The notes beneath the pieces were generated by a model. That model was not told the DNA's origin. It saw only the letters and a program-made list of their open reading frames with translations, and did not search any database. From Crossiella sp. SN42 (GTDB taxonomy: Bacteria > Actinomycetota > Actinomycetes > Mycobacteriales > Pseudonocardiaceae): 64,000 bases of DNA. Below, piece by piece: positions 42,172 through 51,009 of the stretch. A program made the translations under genes and the position numbers. The stretch covers positions 1 through 64,000 of the forward strand of contig NZ_JAMHIV010000031.1 in NCBI RefSeq assembly GCF_023897065.1. The letters run 5' to 3'. Every line of letters begins with the position of its first letter. The first letter of the stretch is position 1.

Positions 42172-43815
42172 ATGACGGCTCCATCACTATCGGAGAACCC
42201 ACGCCAGGATGACCGCGATGGGCTGATCGAACTGCTGCGAGTCGCCGATACGTGGGCACGGGCGCGCGATTTCGTCGTCCCGCTCGGTCTGCACGCCAGT
42301 CGGCAGGCCGGACGACTGGAGATTGTGATCACCGCACTTGATCCGAACATGCCCGGTCCGACTTCGATCGCGGTGACCAGTCCTTCGTCCGCGGCACTTT
42401 CGGTGTTGGCGGGTGCGCGCCGGATCCGGTGGGTCGCCACTGACCTGGTCGCCACTGCGACCGTGCTGGCAGAGGAGGGACTCCGGCTCCGGAACGCGAT
42501 GTGCTTGTCGCTGACGGAACGGGCATTGGATGCCTATCACGGTGTCATTCCCGAGGCCGCGCCGGCCACGGGAGTGCCGCTTTCACACCGGTACTCCTCG
42601 GTCTGCGGGCGGTTCGAGTCGGCGGACGACGGCCCTGGCGTGGAATCGCTGGTTCGGCTGGACTCGGTCAACGCGTTGCTGGCAGCGGAAATGAATGCTG
42701 CCGGTATTGGCTGGGACTCGGCCGGGCATGAGCGGTTGCTGGGCGAGCTACTGCACAAACCACGTAGACGCGACCCGTATCCGCGGCTGACCAAGCTGGA
42801 CCGGGACATCGCGAAGGCGCTGGGGGCGTCCAGGACCGAGTGGTGGCGTCAGCTTCACCAGGGTCGTCTGCACGACGATGCTGAGGCGATCGCCACCAGG
42901 GTGATTCAGCGGCTCAGCGTGGACAACCCAGCCACCAAGCTGATCATTCGATGGCTGGAACTCATGTCGGTGGCCCGGCACGGGTACGACTGGGCTGAGC
43001 AGTGGGTGAGCGATGGCAGGTGGTGGCCGGTGTTCCGGCCGTTCGGCACGGTCTCTGGCCGGTGGGTCGCCGAAGGCGGCGCGATCGGGCTGCCGACCGA
43101 GCTACGGCCCTGTGTGATCGCCGGACCTGGCCGGGTGCTGGTGCGGGCCAGGCTGGCTCAGCTGGAGCCGCGGATGCTGGCGCACCTGTCTGGGGACACC
43201 CAGCTGGTTCCCCTGTGCGGTAAGGACGATCTTTACCGACAGGCGGCTGGACTTCACGGTGCCGACGAAGGCGTCGTGCGGGACCACCTGCAGGCCGCGT
43301 TGCGGGACGACCAGTCGTCCACAGGGCGGCGGAGCACGGCCATCCTGACCTCGTGGTTTCCCGAGGCGATGCGGTACCTGGGCTCGATGACATTGCGGGG
43401 ACGCACCGGCGAGTTGGTCCGATCCGGGCTGGGCCGGACCTGCACGCCACCGGATCCGTGCATCGCCGCGGCACTGCACAAGCCGTGGTCGCGACGATCC
43501 ATGGACGAGCGGAAGGTGCAGGTCCTGCGCGGTGCGCAGGTTCGTGCCTTCGAGATCCAGGCCACTGCCGCCGAGCTCGCCTGCGTCTTGGCGGCGGAGA
43601 TCCGGGCGGAACTCACCGCCCCGGACACCCGGGTGGTCCTGTTCGACCGCGACGAGTTCGTGATCGAAACACCGGCGGACCACGTCACGGCAGTCGAGTA
43701 CTCGCTGCCCAGGCTGGCGGAACGGGCCGCGACCGCGGTGCTCGGTACGAGCCGGGTGCGCTGGCCGTTGGTCATGGGCCACGGCGCCAACTGGGCTGAA
43801 GCGAGCCGGAAGTAG
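42172..43815 (+). CDS. Family-A DNA polymerase-like protein with substituted motif A (intact copy)
   Basis: 547-aa protein related to the actinobacterial bifunctional 3'-5' exonuclease/DNA polymerase (PolA-like) family. ATG at 42172, 11 nt after AAGGAGG. The palm-entry block is clear (LAAEMNAAGIGWDSAGHERL, GTVSGRWVAEGGAIGLP). Motif A aligns as ARLAQLEPRMLAHLSGD, where homologues have AD..QLEPR, so the metal-binding Asp (about residue 327) is Arg. Motif C keeps Asp-Glu as FDRDEFVIETP (Asp near residue 494). The Arg/Lys-rich O-helix (motif B) is not recognisable. The N-terminal ~160 residues lack clear exonuclease DxE motifs. Probably non-catalytic or altered. A frameshifted copy lies at 25633. 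Confidence 0.75.
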   Translation: MTAPSLSENPRQDDRDGLIELLRVADTWARARDFVVPLGLHASRQAGRLEIVITALDPNMPGPTSIAVTSPSSAALSVLAGARRIRWVATDLVATATVLAEEGLRLRNAMCLSLTERALDAYHGVIPEAAPATGVPLSHRYSSVCGRFESADDGPGVESLVRLDSVNALLAAEMNAAGIGWDSAGHERLLGELLHKPRRRDPYPRLTKLDRDIAKALGASRTEWWRQLHQGRLHDDAEAIATRVIQRLSVDNPATKLIIRWLELMSVARHGYDWAEQWVSDGRWWPVFRPFGTVSGRWVAEGGAIGLPTELRPCVIAGPGRVLVRARLAQLEPRMLAHLSGDTQLVPLCGKDDLYRQAAGLHGADEGVVRDHLQAALRDDQSSTGRRSTAILTSWFPEAMRYLGSMTLRGRTGELVRSGLGRTCTPPDPCIAAALHKPWSRRSMDERKVQVLRGAQVRAFEIQATAAELACVLAAEIRAELTAPDTRVVLFDRDEFVIETPADHVTAVEYSLPRLAERAATAVLGTSRVRWPLVMGHGANWAEASRK

Positions 43816-43833
43816 CGCCGGTTTCACCGGCCA

Positions 43834-43866
43834 GGTTGGGGCCGGCCCGTCCGGCCGGTCCCAACC
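43834..43866. terminator. Bidirectional hairpin terminator
   Basis: A 14-bp stem with one G-U pair (43834-43847 with 43853-43866) and a 5-nt loop, between the convergent polymerase-like and NlpC/P60 genes. Confidence 0.78.
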
Positions 43867-43880
43867 ACCTCTCCCCCGGT

Positions 43881-45584
43881 TCAGCCGGCTGGCCGGTAGA
43901 AGCCGATGAAGCGCATGCTGAGGTTGGTGGTGCGCAGCCTGCTGATCCGCACCGGATCTCCCGCTTCGACCATGCGGCCCTCCCCGATGTACATGGCCAC
44001 GTGCCCCTGCCAGACAACAAGATCGCCGGGCTGGAGTTGTTCACGGGTGACCCTGGCGCCCACAGCCTGCGCGGTGGAGGTGCGCGGGATGCGCACGCCC
44101 GCCTGCCGGTAGGCCCATTGCGTCAGGCCGGAGCAGTCGAAGCCCTTGCCGGGACTCACTCCGCCCCACCGGTACGGCACGCCGAGTTGGGTCAACGCGG
44201 CCCGGACCGCGGCCGCCCCTGGACCAGCGTTGGTCGACGGAGTGCGAGCCCTGCCCGATACGGGGCGGGTGTCTGCGGGGCGTGCGTCGGCGGGGCGAGT
44301 GGCCGGGCCGTCTGGCCTGTGCTGGTGGACCGGGCTGGGGACGCGGTTAGCCGGCGGGGTCAGCGCGTCCGTGGTGCGCTTTGCCGTGGCCTCCGCGTTG
44401 GTGAGCAGGGCCTCGGCCGCACGGAGGGCGTTGTTGGTGGATGGTGGCGTGGTGCTCAGCGCCTGACGGGCCTCGTGGATGGCCGCGATCGCGGCAGCCA
44501 GGTGCTCGTGCGGTCGAGACCGGGGGCCGGTGCCGCTGTCCGATGTCTTGCGTGCCGCTTGGTCGGCTGTGACGGCCGCGTTGTGCGCGGCGAGCGCCTT
44601 GTCCACGGTCTTGGCGGTTGCCTCGGTCTGCTGCAGGGCAAGGAGTTGGCGGTGCAGGGCGGGCAGGCGGCTGGTCAACTGGTGGATAGTGGCTCGGGCG
44701 TCGTCGGCCTGATCGAGTAGTTGCCGGGCGCGTCCTCGGTGGTGCTCGGATGCGGACTTGGTTGCCTGGATGGCGGCTTTCGCCGCGGCGAGCCCGCCGG
44801 CCGTTGGGCCGGTGGCTGCCTCGATCGCGGCGGCGAGTTCGAGCATGGTGGCCGCCGCGGCTGTGGCGGGCTGGCCACTGTCGAACGCGCGATCGAGGCT
44901 CGCGCCTACGTCGGTTGCGCGGCGGGCGGCGGCCTCGGCTGAGCGGATCGGCTCGGCGGCTTGACGCAGCGCCTGGTCGGCGGCTTGGTCAGTAGCGGTC
45001 TGCTGGGCCCGCGCGATCCGGGTGGCGTAGTTCTCTCGCAGCTGTTCTGCCTGGCGAAGCAGGGATTCGGCTCGGGACAGGGCTGCCTGTGCGGCTGGTT
45101 CGCCCGGCTTCTGCAGCCGCCGGACTGTGTCGGTGGAGCTGGTGATGCCAGTGACGGCGTGTGTCAGGTTCTCCGCCTGTGACCGCAGTTGTTGCAGCGC
45201 AGCTGGTTCGCCGCCGGCGCTGACCGCGGTCAGCGTCTTCTCGGCGGTGTTGATCGCTTTGGTTGCTTCGGTGAGCGCGTGGTCGACGCGCCCCATCACC
45301 GCCAGGTCCGGATCCGGCTTCTCGGCCGTGGGTGGTGCGGGCTGGGCCGGTGGTACCACGGGCTGGGTCGCCTCCGCGGCGGGGTTGAGCGCGGCGTTGA
45401 TCGGCGAGGCCACGGCCAGTGCGGCGATGCTGCCGGTGACCGCGATGCCCGCGGTGAGCGGCCGGGTGGCGGGGTGCTGGCGCAATAGCCGCAAAGCGGA
45501 GGCGCCGAGGTCACCGCGGGACACGGGTTCGGCTCCGTCGGTTCTGTCTGGCTCGGGGGTGAGGCAGTAGAAGTCGCGTCGCAC
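43881..45584 (-). CDS. Membrane-anchored or secreted NlpC/P60 peptidoglycan hydrolase with long helical region
   Basis: 567-aa protein. GTG at 45584 with GGGAG 7 nt upstream; the open frame extends further upstream but without coding character. Residues ~30-62: juxtamembrane ALRLLRQHPATRP and a hydrophobic segment (GIAVTGSIAALAVASPI). Residues ~90-400 are Ala-rich and helical, likely coiled coil. A disordered Pro/Arg linker precedes the C-terminal NlpC/P60 domain (~450-567), with the catalytic Cys in GFDCSGLTQWAYRQ, His in VVWQGHVAMYIG and the typical LQPGDLV. Resembles RipA-like D,L-endopeptidases that open the wall. Upstream neighbours are a Pro-rich anchored protein and an accessory SecA. 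Confidence 0.9.
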   Translation of the reverse strand: MRRDFYCLTPEPDRTDGAEPVSRGDLGASALRLLRQHPATRPLTAGIAVTGSIAALAVASPINAALNPAAEATQPVVPPAQPAPPTAEKPDPDLAVMGRVDHALTEATKAINTAEKTLTAVSAGGEPAALQQLRSQAENLTHAVTGITSSTDTVRRLQKPGEPAAQAALSRAESLLRQAEQLRENYATRIARAQQTATDQAADQALRQAAEPIRSAEAAARRATDVGASLDRAFDSGQPATAAAATMLELAAAIEAATGPTAGGLAAAKAAIQATKSASEHHRGRARQLLDQADDARATIHQLTSRLPALHRQLLALQQTEATAKTVDKALAAHNAAVTADQAARKTSDSGTGPRSRPHEHLAAAIAAIHEARQALSTTPPSTNNALRAAEALLTNAEATAKRTTDALTPPANRVPSPVHQHRPDGPATRPADARPADTRPVSGRARTPSTNAGPGAAAVRAALTQLGVPYRWGGVSPGKGFDCSGLTQWAYRQAGVRIPRTSTAQAVGARVTREQLQPGDLVVWQGHVAMYIGEGRMVEAGDPVRISRLRTTNLSMRFIGFYRPAG

Positions 45585-45603
45585 GGTGGTTCTCCCGGAC
45601 GAG

Positions 45604-46503
45604 TCACTGAGTTGGTGGGCGGCACATGGTGGTGCCGGGGACCGGCACGAGGCATGGCGCGGACGGGGTGGTGCTGATGTCGTGCAGCAGTGCGGGGATC
45701 TTCGCGGTGGGCGCGGCCGGTTGCGCGGGCTGGCGCGGGGCCGGTGGCTTCGGTTTCGGCTGTGCCGCCTTGGGCTGTGGGGTTGGCCGCGCTGTCCTCG
45801 CCTGGGTCGTCTTGCCCGGGACGTTCTTCTCCGCCACGGGGACTGGGCGTGGCGGGGCGGGCGGCGGCGACGGCGGTGGTGGAGGTGCGGCGACAGGTGG
45901 GCGAGGCGGCGGTTGCTCGGCGGGAGGGGTGCGTTGCTGGTCTGGCTGAGGGGCAGGGGGTGGTGGGAGGACCGGTGGGGTGGGTGGCGGCGCGCTGGCC
46001 GCGGGTGGTGTCTCGCGGGCGGCGGTCGCTGCGGTGAGCAGCTGGCGCAGCAGGGCTGGAGCCTCGGACTGGCCAGCGGTTGCCTCAGCCCGTGCTTGGC
46101 GAGCGGCTTGAGCCGGGTCCGGCTGCTGGGCCGGTGCGGGTGCCGCTGGGGGCAGGCCGGGTGGCGCCGGGGGCGGAGGCGGCGATGGCGGTGGCGGTGG
46201 AGCGGGCGCTTGTGGGGCGGGGCTTGCGGTCGGGGGCGGAGTGGGTTCGGGGGTGGGCTGCTCGGGCAGGGCGGCGTTGGTGTTCGGTGCTGGGCTGCCC
46301 GGCGGCACACCGACCTGCGCTCCGGCGATCATGACGGCTGCGGCTACGGCCAGGCCGCCCGCGGCGTAGCCGACGCTCCGGCGGGCCGGGGCCTGGCGCA
46401 GCAGGCGCAGACGCGCGGTGAGGTTCTCGGTCGCGCCGGAGTTCGACGGCGAGTAGCTGCGGGCGTTCTTGGTGAGTTTGTGCCAGGGGTCGGCGGAAGC
46501 CAT
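45604..46503 (-). CDS. Proline-rich membrane-anchored protein, unknown function
   Basis: 299-aa protein. ATG at 46503 with AAGGAG 7 nt upstream. A ~45-residue cytoplasmic N-terminus contains LRLLRQAPARRS, directly before a single membrane segment (VGYAAGGLAVAAAVMIAGA). The rest is a low-complexity Pro/Ala/Gln domain with poly-Pro runs and an Arg/Lys-richer part (about 220-270), ending in a short tail with two Cys (ISTTPSAPCLVPVPG, TTMCRPP). Suited to spanning the cell wall. The juxtamembrane motif is shared with the NlpC/P60 protein 19 nt downstream, suggesting that the two are handled by the same export route. Confidence 0.8.
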   Translation of the reverse strand: MASADPWHKLTKNARSYSPSNSGATENLTARLRLLRQAPARRSVGYAAGGLAVAAAVMIAGAQVGVPPGSPAPNTNAALPEQPTPEPTPPPTASPAPQAPAPPPPPSPPPPPAPPGLPPAAPAPAQQPDPAQAARQARAEATAGQSEAPALLRQLLTAATAARETPPAASAPPPTPPVLPPPPAPQPDQQRTPPAEQPPPRPPVAAPPPPPSPPPAPPRPVPVAEKNVPGKTTQARTARPTPQPKAAQPKPKPPAPRQPAQPAAPTAKIPALLHDISTTPSAPCLVPVPGTTMCRPPTQ

Positions 46504-46529
46504 CGAGTGCTCCTTGACTGGATGTCGGG

Positions 46530-48830
46530 TCAAGGTAGGTAACAAGCAGTGCCGGTTCTGGCCGGAAGTGTCCACTGTGGTTGGTCGGCGAGGAGTTCGC
46601 GGAGCAGCGTGTGCTGGAGCTCGCGGCGGGCCGCGGCGTAGGCGTGCACGGCCAGTCGCCGGTACTCCGCCACCGGGTCGGTTCGGGACCAGGTCGCGGT
46701 GTGGCTGACGCTTTGCAGGGCCAGCAGGGTCTCGAGTTGCTGGGACCAGGCGTGGTCCAGAGCTGCCAGGATGCGGGCCCGGGTTCGGTCAGGGGGTTCG
46801 CGGGTGGTTGCGGCGAGCAGGTGGTCGTGCAGGACAGCGGCGACGCCTTCGGTGCCGAGGCGGGCGGTGCTGGGCAAGGTGCCCGGGAGGGTTGCTGCAA
46901 GCGGGCCGTCCGGCGAGCGGCCGCTGGCGACCGCGGTGGCGAATCGTCGCAGCACCAGCGGAAGTGGCGTAGCCAGGATCTCCAGGCGCTGGCTGCTCAC
47001 CGCGTCGTGCTGGTGGCCCACGACCTCGTCGAACCGGAGCATCTGCTTGCGCGCGGTGTACTGGCGCGAGTCGGCCAGGGCCTGTGCCCGCTCAGCCAGC
47101 GCTTGGGCCTGCGGTCCGGTGACCGGCGCGGTTCCGGCTGCGGTGAGGACCGGTTTCAGGAGGCGCAGCGCCTCCGGGACGTTGTCCAGTAGGAGGTCGT
47201 CCTCGGCGGAGAGCAGGAACTGCGCGGCGCCGGGATCGCCTTGCCGTCCGGCCCGGCCGGCGAGCTGGTCGTCGGTGCGGCGGTTGGGTCCGCGGCCGAG
47301 GCCGAGCACGAGGAGTCCGCCGAGTTCGCGGATCTGCTCGGTGTGCTCGGGTGGGTCGCCGCCCAGGCGGATGTCGGTGCCCCGTCCGGCCAGCGCCGTG
47401 GCAATCGTGACGGTGGCGAACGCACCTGCTCTGGCGATGACGGCGGCCTCGCTGGCGTCATCGCGCGCGGTGAGCAGGGCATGGTCGATGCCCAGCGCGG
47501 TGAGGTGGCGCGCGAGGTCGTCACCGTCGTGGACGGTCGGGACGCCAACCAAGACCGGGCGGCCGATGCGGTGGGCGTCGGCGACGCGTTCCACCAGGCC
47601 GGTCATCCGCGCGCTGTGGCTGGCGAAGAGCTGATCCGGCAAGTCGAGGCGCGCGGAAGGACGGTGGGTCGGGATGGTGACTACCGGAAGTTGGTAGACC
47701 TGGTGCAGCTCCACCGCTTCCGAACTCACCGTGCCGCTGAGGCCGCCGAGGATCGGGTAGCGGCGGAGGAAGCGCTGGATGCTGATGCTGGCCAGGGTGC
47801 GCGGCTCCGCGCCCACCGCGAGGCCCTCCTTGGCTTCCAGAGCCGCATGCAGGCCGCCGCGCAGCCGCCGGTCCGGCAGCCGACGGCCGGTGTGCTGGTC
47901 CAGTAGGACGACCCGGTTGCCGGCGACCAGGTAGTCGCGTCCGTACTGGTACAGCACCAGGGCCTGCAGAGCGTTCTGCGCCGCGTTCAGGAAGTCTTGG
48001 TCGTGCCAGGCTCGGTCATCGAGGCCGAGGGTGCGCTGGAGTTGTTCCCAGCCCAGGTCGGTGAAGGCGACCTCGCGGTCGGCCAGGAGCGCCTCGTAGT
48101 GGACCACCGGCAGCAGGTTCGCCAGGACGGGCGCCATCCGGGTCGGCCACTCGTGCGGGCCGGGCGCCGGGTCACCGGTAATGATCAAGGGTGTGGAGGC
48201 GTCGTCGACGAGCACGGCGTCGGCCTCGTCGAGCAGGGCGGCATGCGGCGCACGCTGGATTCGGTCGTGCGCGGCGGTCACGAGGTTGTCGCGGAGGTAG
48301 TCGAACCCGCACTCGCTGACGGTGCTGTAGGTGACGGTGGCCTGATAGGCGGTCCGCCGGTCGAGCTGCCCGGTAGCGCCGGTGATCACCCCGGTGGACA
48401 ACTGAAGGAGAGCGTAGGCCGGTCCGAGCAGTTCGGCGTCGCGGGCGGCGAGGTAGTCGTTGGCCGTCAGCACGTGCACTCCGGCACCGGACATGGCGTG
48501 CACGGCCGCGGCAAGGGCAACGGTCAGCGTCTTTCCCTCACCAGTGCCCATCTCCGCGGCGTAGCCACTGGCCAGCGCGGCGGCGCCCAGTAGTTGTTCC
48601 GGATGCGCCCGGATACCGAGCCGGCGACGACACGCCTCAGCCATCAGCCCGATTACCGCGGTACCACGAGCGCGAGGTGACCGACGGAGTTCGCGGTACC
48701 GCGTGGACAGGTCCTCGTCAGGCAACTGACGCGCGGTGTGTTGCTCGGCCTGGGCAACTCGCACAGCCGCCTTCAGCGCCCGCGGGATTCGCCGGTCAAG
48801 AGCGGCGCCGAAGCGACGCAAGGAGGTCAT
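46530..48830 (-). CDS. Accessory SecA-type preprotein translocase ATPase
   Basis: 766-aa SecA paralogue, close to the size of mycobacterial SecA2 and shorter than housekeeping SecA. Visible motifs: Walker A AAEMGTGEGKTLTVALA (residues ~92-108), DEADAVLVDDASTPLIITG, SGTVSSEAVE, GRGTDIRLGG and QLAGRAGRQGDPGAAQFLLS. The C-terminal zinc/SecB-binding tail is absent. The preprotein cross-linking domain appears reduced and the start ATG at 48830 has a weak ribosome-binding site. Located between secreted/anchored wall proteins and a sigma factor, it is the natural motor for exporting the products of this block. No accessory SecY is present, so it would use the housekeeping channel. Confidence 0.92.
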   Translation of the reverse strand: MTSLRRFGAALDRRIPRALKAAVRVAQAEQHTARQLPDEDLSTRYRELRRSPRARGTAVIGLMAEACRRRLGIRAHPEQLLGAAALASGYAAEMGTGEGKTLTVALAAAVHAMSGAGVHVLTANDYLAARDAELLGPAYALLQLSTGVITGATGQLDRRTAYQATVTYSTVSECGFDYLRDNLVTAAHDRIQRAPHAALLDEADAVLVDDASTPLIITGDPAPGPHEWPTRMAPVLANLLPVVHYEALLADREVAFTDLGWEQLQRTLGLDDRAWHDQDFLNAAQNALQALVLYQYGRDYLVAGNRVVLLDQHTGRRLPDRRLRGGLHAALEAKEGLAVGAEPRTLASISIQRFLRRYPILGGLSGTVSSEAVELHQVYQLPVVTIPTHRPSARLDLPDQLFASHSARMTGLVERVADAHRIGRPVLVGVPTVHDGDDLARHLTALGIDHALLTARDDASEAAVIARAGAFATVTIATALAGRGTDIRLGGDPPEHTEQIRELGGLLVLGLGRGPNRRTDDQLAGRAGRQGDPGAAQFLLSAEDDLLLDNVPEALRLLKPVLTAAGTAPVTGPQAQALAERAQALADSRQYTARKQMLRFDEVVGHQHDAVSSQRLEILATPLPLVLRRFATAVASGRSPDGPLAATLPGTLPSTARLGTEGVAAVLHDHLLAATTREPPDRTRARILAALDHAWSQQLETLLALQSVSHTATWSRTDPVAEYRRLAVHAYAAARRELQHTLLRELLADQPQWTLPARTGTACYLP
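46537..46546 (-). promoter_or_regulatory. CTTGTTACCT motif upstream of the Pro-rich gene
   Basis: Read on the minus strand; 34 nt upstream of the ATG at 46503 and overlapping the SecA C-terminal codons. Variant of the CGTTACCT motif. Confidence 0.35.
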
Positions 48831-48891
48831 GTTCTGGAAGGTCGCCTCGCCCGGGCTGACCGCGGCCTTCCAACCGGTCCTGGTGGCGCCT

Positions 48892-48900
48892 CGTTACCTG
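48892..48900 (+). promoter_or_regulatory. CGTTACCTG motif in the divergent secA/membrane-protein region
   Basis: 68 nt upstream of the ATG at 48968, within the 137-bp divergent spacer between the SecA-like gene and the small membrane protein gene. Confidence 0.4.
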
Positions 48901-48967
48901 CGGGGCGCGCAGCCATGCGTCCGTGGCCTGTCTGGATCGGCAGGCGCGGCAACGGAAAGGTCCTGGC

Positions 48968-49474
48968 ATGTCCGAGCAAACTCAGCTGCTGCTGTGCTAC
49001 CTGGCAGCGGTCGCCGTCATCGCGTTGATCGCCGGGATGGTGCACTGGCTCCAGCTCTACCGCCAGCGTCAGCGCACGGCGAAGGAACAACGGATGGCGG
49101 TCAAGCTGGCCCCGTTCGCTCGTGAGTACCGATTTCCGGTGCGGTCAGACCTTCCGGTTGACGAGCGGGAGGAGTACAGCGTCGTGGTGCGCTGGCAGGG
49201 CCCCGCGGATCGTGGTGGCGATCTGTGGTCAGTCAGCTGCCAGGGTGTCGTGTACGACCGGCTGGGCTCGCCCATCGACGAGCGGGCGGCGCGGCAGTCC
49301 GCGGCGGAGCTCCCGGAGACCTACCGCTACCAACTGCCGTTGCCGTGCTTGCTCCAGCTGCCCAAGGCGTTGGAGGTTGCGCACGACGTGGTGGTGCCGA
49401 CGGTTCGCCTCGAGTGGGAAAGACAGCAGCGGATGATCGCGCAGATGATGCCGCCACACGAGCAGGATCAGTAG
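48968..49474 (+). CDS. Small membrane protein, unknown function
   Basis: 168-aa protein with one N-terminal membrane segment (LLLCYLAAVAVIALIAGMVH) followed by a basic stretch and a ~120-residue soluble domain (EYSVVVRWQGPADRGGDLWS). ATG with GGAAAGG upstream. Transcribed divergently from the accessory SecA gene, the only plus-strand gene in the block. No family recognised; it could be a partner of the secretion ATPase or wall proteins. It ends at a hairpin shared with the convergent sigma-factor gene. Confidence 0.7.
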   Translation: MSEQTQLLLCYLAAVAVIALIAGMVHWLQLYRQRQRTAKEQRMAVKLAPFAREYRFPVRSDLPVDEREEYSVVVRWQGPADRGGDLWSVSCQGVVYDRLGSPIDERAARQSAAELPETYRYQLPLPCLLQLPKALEVAHDVVVPTVRLEWERQQRMIAQMMPPHEQDQ

Positions 49475-49481
49475 CGGGGCC

Positions 49482-49512
49482 GGGATGAGTGTCCACAGTG
49501 GATACTCATCCC
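49482..49512. terminator. Bidirectional hairpin terminator overlapping the sigma-gene stop
   Basis: GGGATGAGT (49482-49490) pairs with ACTCATCCC (49504-49512), with a second inner stem TCCAC/GTGGA. The right arm includes the stop codon of the minus-strand gene. Confidence 0.75.
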
Positions 49513-50978
49513 GCCTCTCCCCCGGTTGCCACGCTTGCCGAGCGGTGACGCACGGCTTCGGCGTCGGCGCCGCAGTCCGGGCATCGCAACCAGGGCAGGA
49601 CGAAGCGGGACGCCAGAGCGGTCTCGTAGCCCGCCCAACGGCACGACCCGCGACATTCGTATCGGACGAGAAGCCGGTGCGGGTGGCCCAGAATGGTCAC
49701 CAGGGCGCGGTCTTGTTTGTGCGGAAGAGACTTGGTGAAGATCTGCGGCACCGGTCCGGGTGGCGGTGTTGTCGGTGGGAGCGGGCCGAGGATCTCGGCG
49801 AAACACTGGAGTCCCATGCCTTCGAGGTCCTCGTCGGTGAGCTGGGCCACGAGGTGGTGCAGGCGACCGCCGGGAGTGCGCAGCTCGGCACGCACCGCGG
49901 TGAGCAGGTCGTGGACGGCGCACCGTTTGATGCCGAGTTGGGTGGCGACCGCGCGTTCGCTGCGCTCGGTGTCGGGCAGTTGCTCGTAGGGCGGCAGGCC
50001 GACGCTGCGAGCGACGATCTCGCGTTGCACCTGGCCGAGTTGCAGGACGTCCAGGGCCACACGCCAGCCGCTGGTCGCCAGGCTCGCGGTGTTGGTGACC
50101 TGTTGCAGCACCTCCTCTTCCCAGTCGTCGGGCTGGTGGTCGGACCGGTCCTGAGTCGCCAGGTGGAGCAGCGGCACCTCAACGCTGTCGGACTCCCGCA
50201 GCCGTGTGCTGCTGCCCAGGACCAGGGACCCCAGGCCGAGGCCGGTGTGCCGTCGGCGCATCCGGGTCTGGCGCTCGTCGTCGAGGTCGGCCTGGGTGAA
50301 GGCGCCGTCGTGCCGGGCCAGCACCTCCGCGTCGGTGGGCGGGCGGCCGAGCTGCTCGTACAGGGCGGCGTTCACCGCGGCGATGCGCAGGAACCGGCCG
50401 TAGGTGCGAGCGGGGAGGGTGACCTGGTAGGTCAGTCCGGCCAGATCACGTTTGACGTGTTCCTCGATCCAGGCCCGGAGGTAGTGCGCACCGCTCGGGC
50501 GACTCGGGTCGTAGGCCCAGACCCCTTGCGCGACGGCGGCCCGCCCGGTGTTGAGCATGTCCTGGACGTCGATCACGGTGGTCCTGGCCGCCTCGCGCAG
50601 CCGCTGCTGCCGGACGATCCGCCGGATCATGCCCTCGGCCAGGCCCACCAGGTGCGTGGTGGCGATCTCTCCGGCCGCGCGGTGCCCTTCCAGCCGTGCG
50701 TGGACGGCGGGATCCGCGGCGTACTCCTCGGCCTGCGCCCACGTCATGGTCGCGGCCAGCCGGGAGCGTGCCACGAACGACGGCGGTGAGGAGTGTCCGG
50801 CGGTCCATTCGCCGGCGTGCGCGGCGATGAACAGGATCAGGTGCGCGACGTGGCCGTCGGCGGCGATCGGGGCGAGTTCAGCCAGCGCGAGCGCGGTCAG
50901 CCCGGTGTGACGCCGGCACAGCGCCCTGACCGCGGCCGCCGTGGGCGGCGCGGTGCTCGGCGGCAGTTGGGCGCGCAA
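49506..50978 (-). CDS. Sigma-70-like factor with C-terminal zinc ribbon
   Basis: 490-aa protein with the layout of a group 2/3 sigma factor. Region 2: LVGLAEGMIRRIVRQQ, VIDVQDMLNTGRAAVAQG, VWAYDPSRPSGAHYLRAWIE, matching the DLIQ...G...A...FDP...F..YA.WWI pattern. Region 3: ALYEQLGRPPTDAEVLARHD. Region 4 HTH: ERAVATQLGIKRCAVHDLL. The last ~75 residues carry a Cys-pair module (YECRGSCRW, LRCPDCGADAE) absent from ordinary sigma factors. The TTG at 50978 is chosen for GGAGAG 4 nt upstream; the frame is open further up but overlaps the MinD-like gene. It follows that gene by 31 nt. Likely transcribes genes of this element; promoter specificity unknown. Confidence 0.75.
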   Translation of the reverse strand: MRAQLPPSTAPPTAAAVRALCRRHTGLTALALAELAPIAADGHVAHLILFIAAHAGEWTAGHSSPPSFVARSRLAATMTWAQAEEYAADPAVHARLEGHRAAGEIATTHLVGLAEGMIRRIVRQQRLREAARTTVIDVQDMLNTGRAAVAQGVWAYDPSRPSGAHYLRAWIEEHVKRDLAGLTYQVTLPARTYGRFLRIAAVNAALYEQLGRPPTDAEVLARHDGAFTQADLDDERQTRMRRRHTGLGLGSLVLGSSTRLRESDSVEVPLLHLATQDRSDHQPDDWEEEVLQQVTNTASLATSGWRVALDVLQLGQVQREIVARSVGLPPYEQLPDTERSERAVATQLGIKRCAVHDLLTAVRAELRTPGGRLHHLVAQLTDEDLEGMGLQCFAEILGPLPPTTPPPGPVPQIFTKSLPHKQDRALVTILGHPHRLLVRYECRGSCRWAGYETALASRFVLPWLRCPDCGADAEAVRHRSASVATGGEAG

Positions 50979-51009
50979 GGGTCTCTCCGCTTCTGCTGGG
51001 TGGTGCGGG

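Noticed and set aside
45585-46310. N-terminal extension of the NlpC/P60 gene to 46310
   Set aside because: It lies inside the Pro-rich gene in another frame and is a Pro/Arg/His low-complexity shadow; GTG 45584 has a proper ribosome-binding site.
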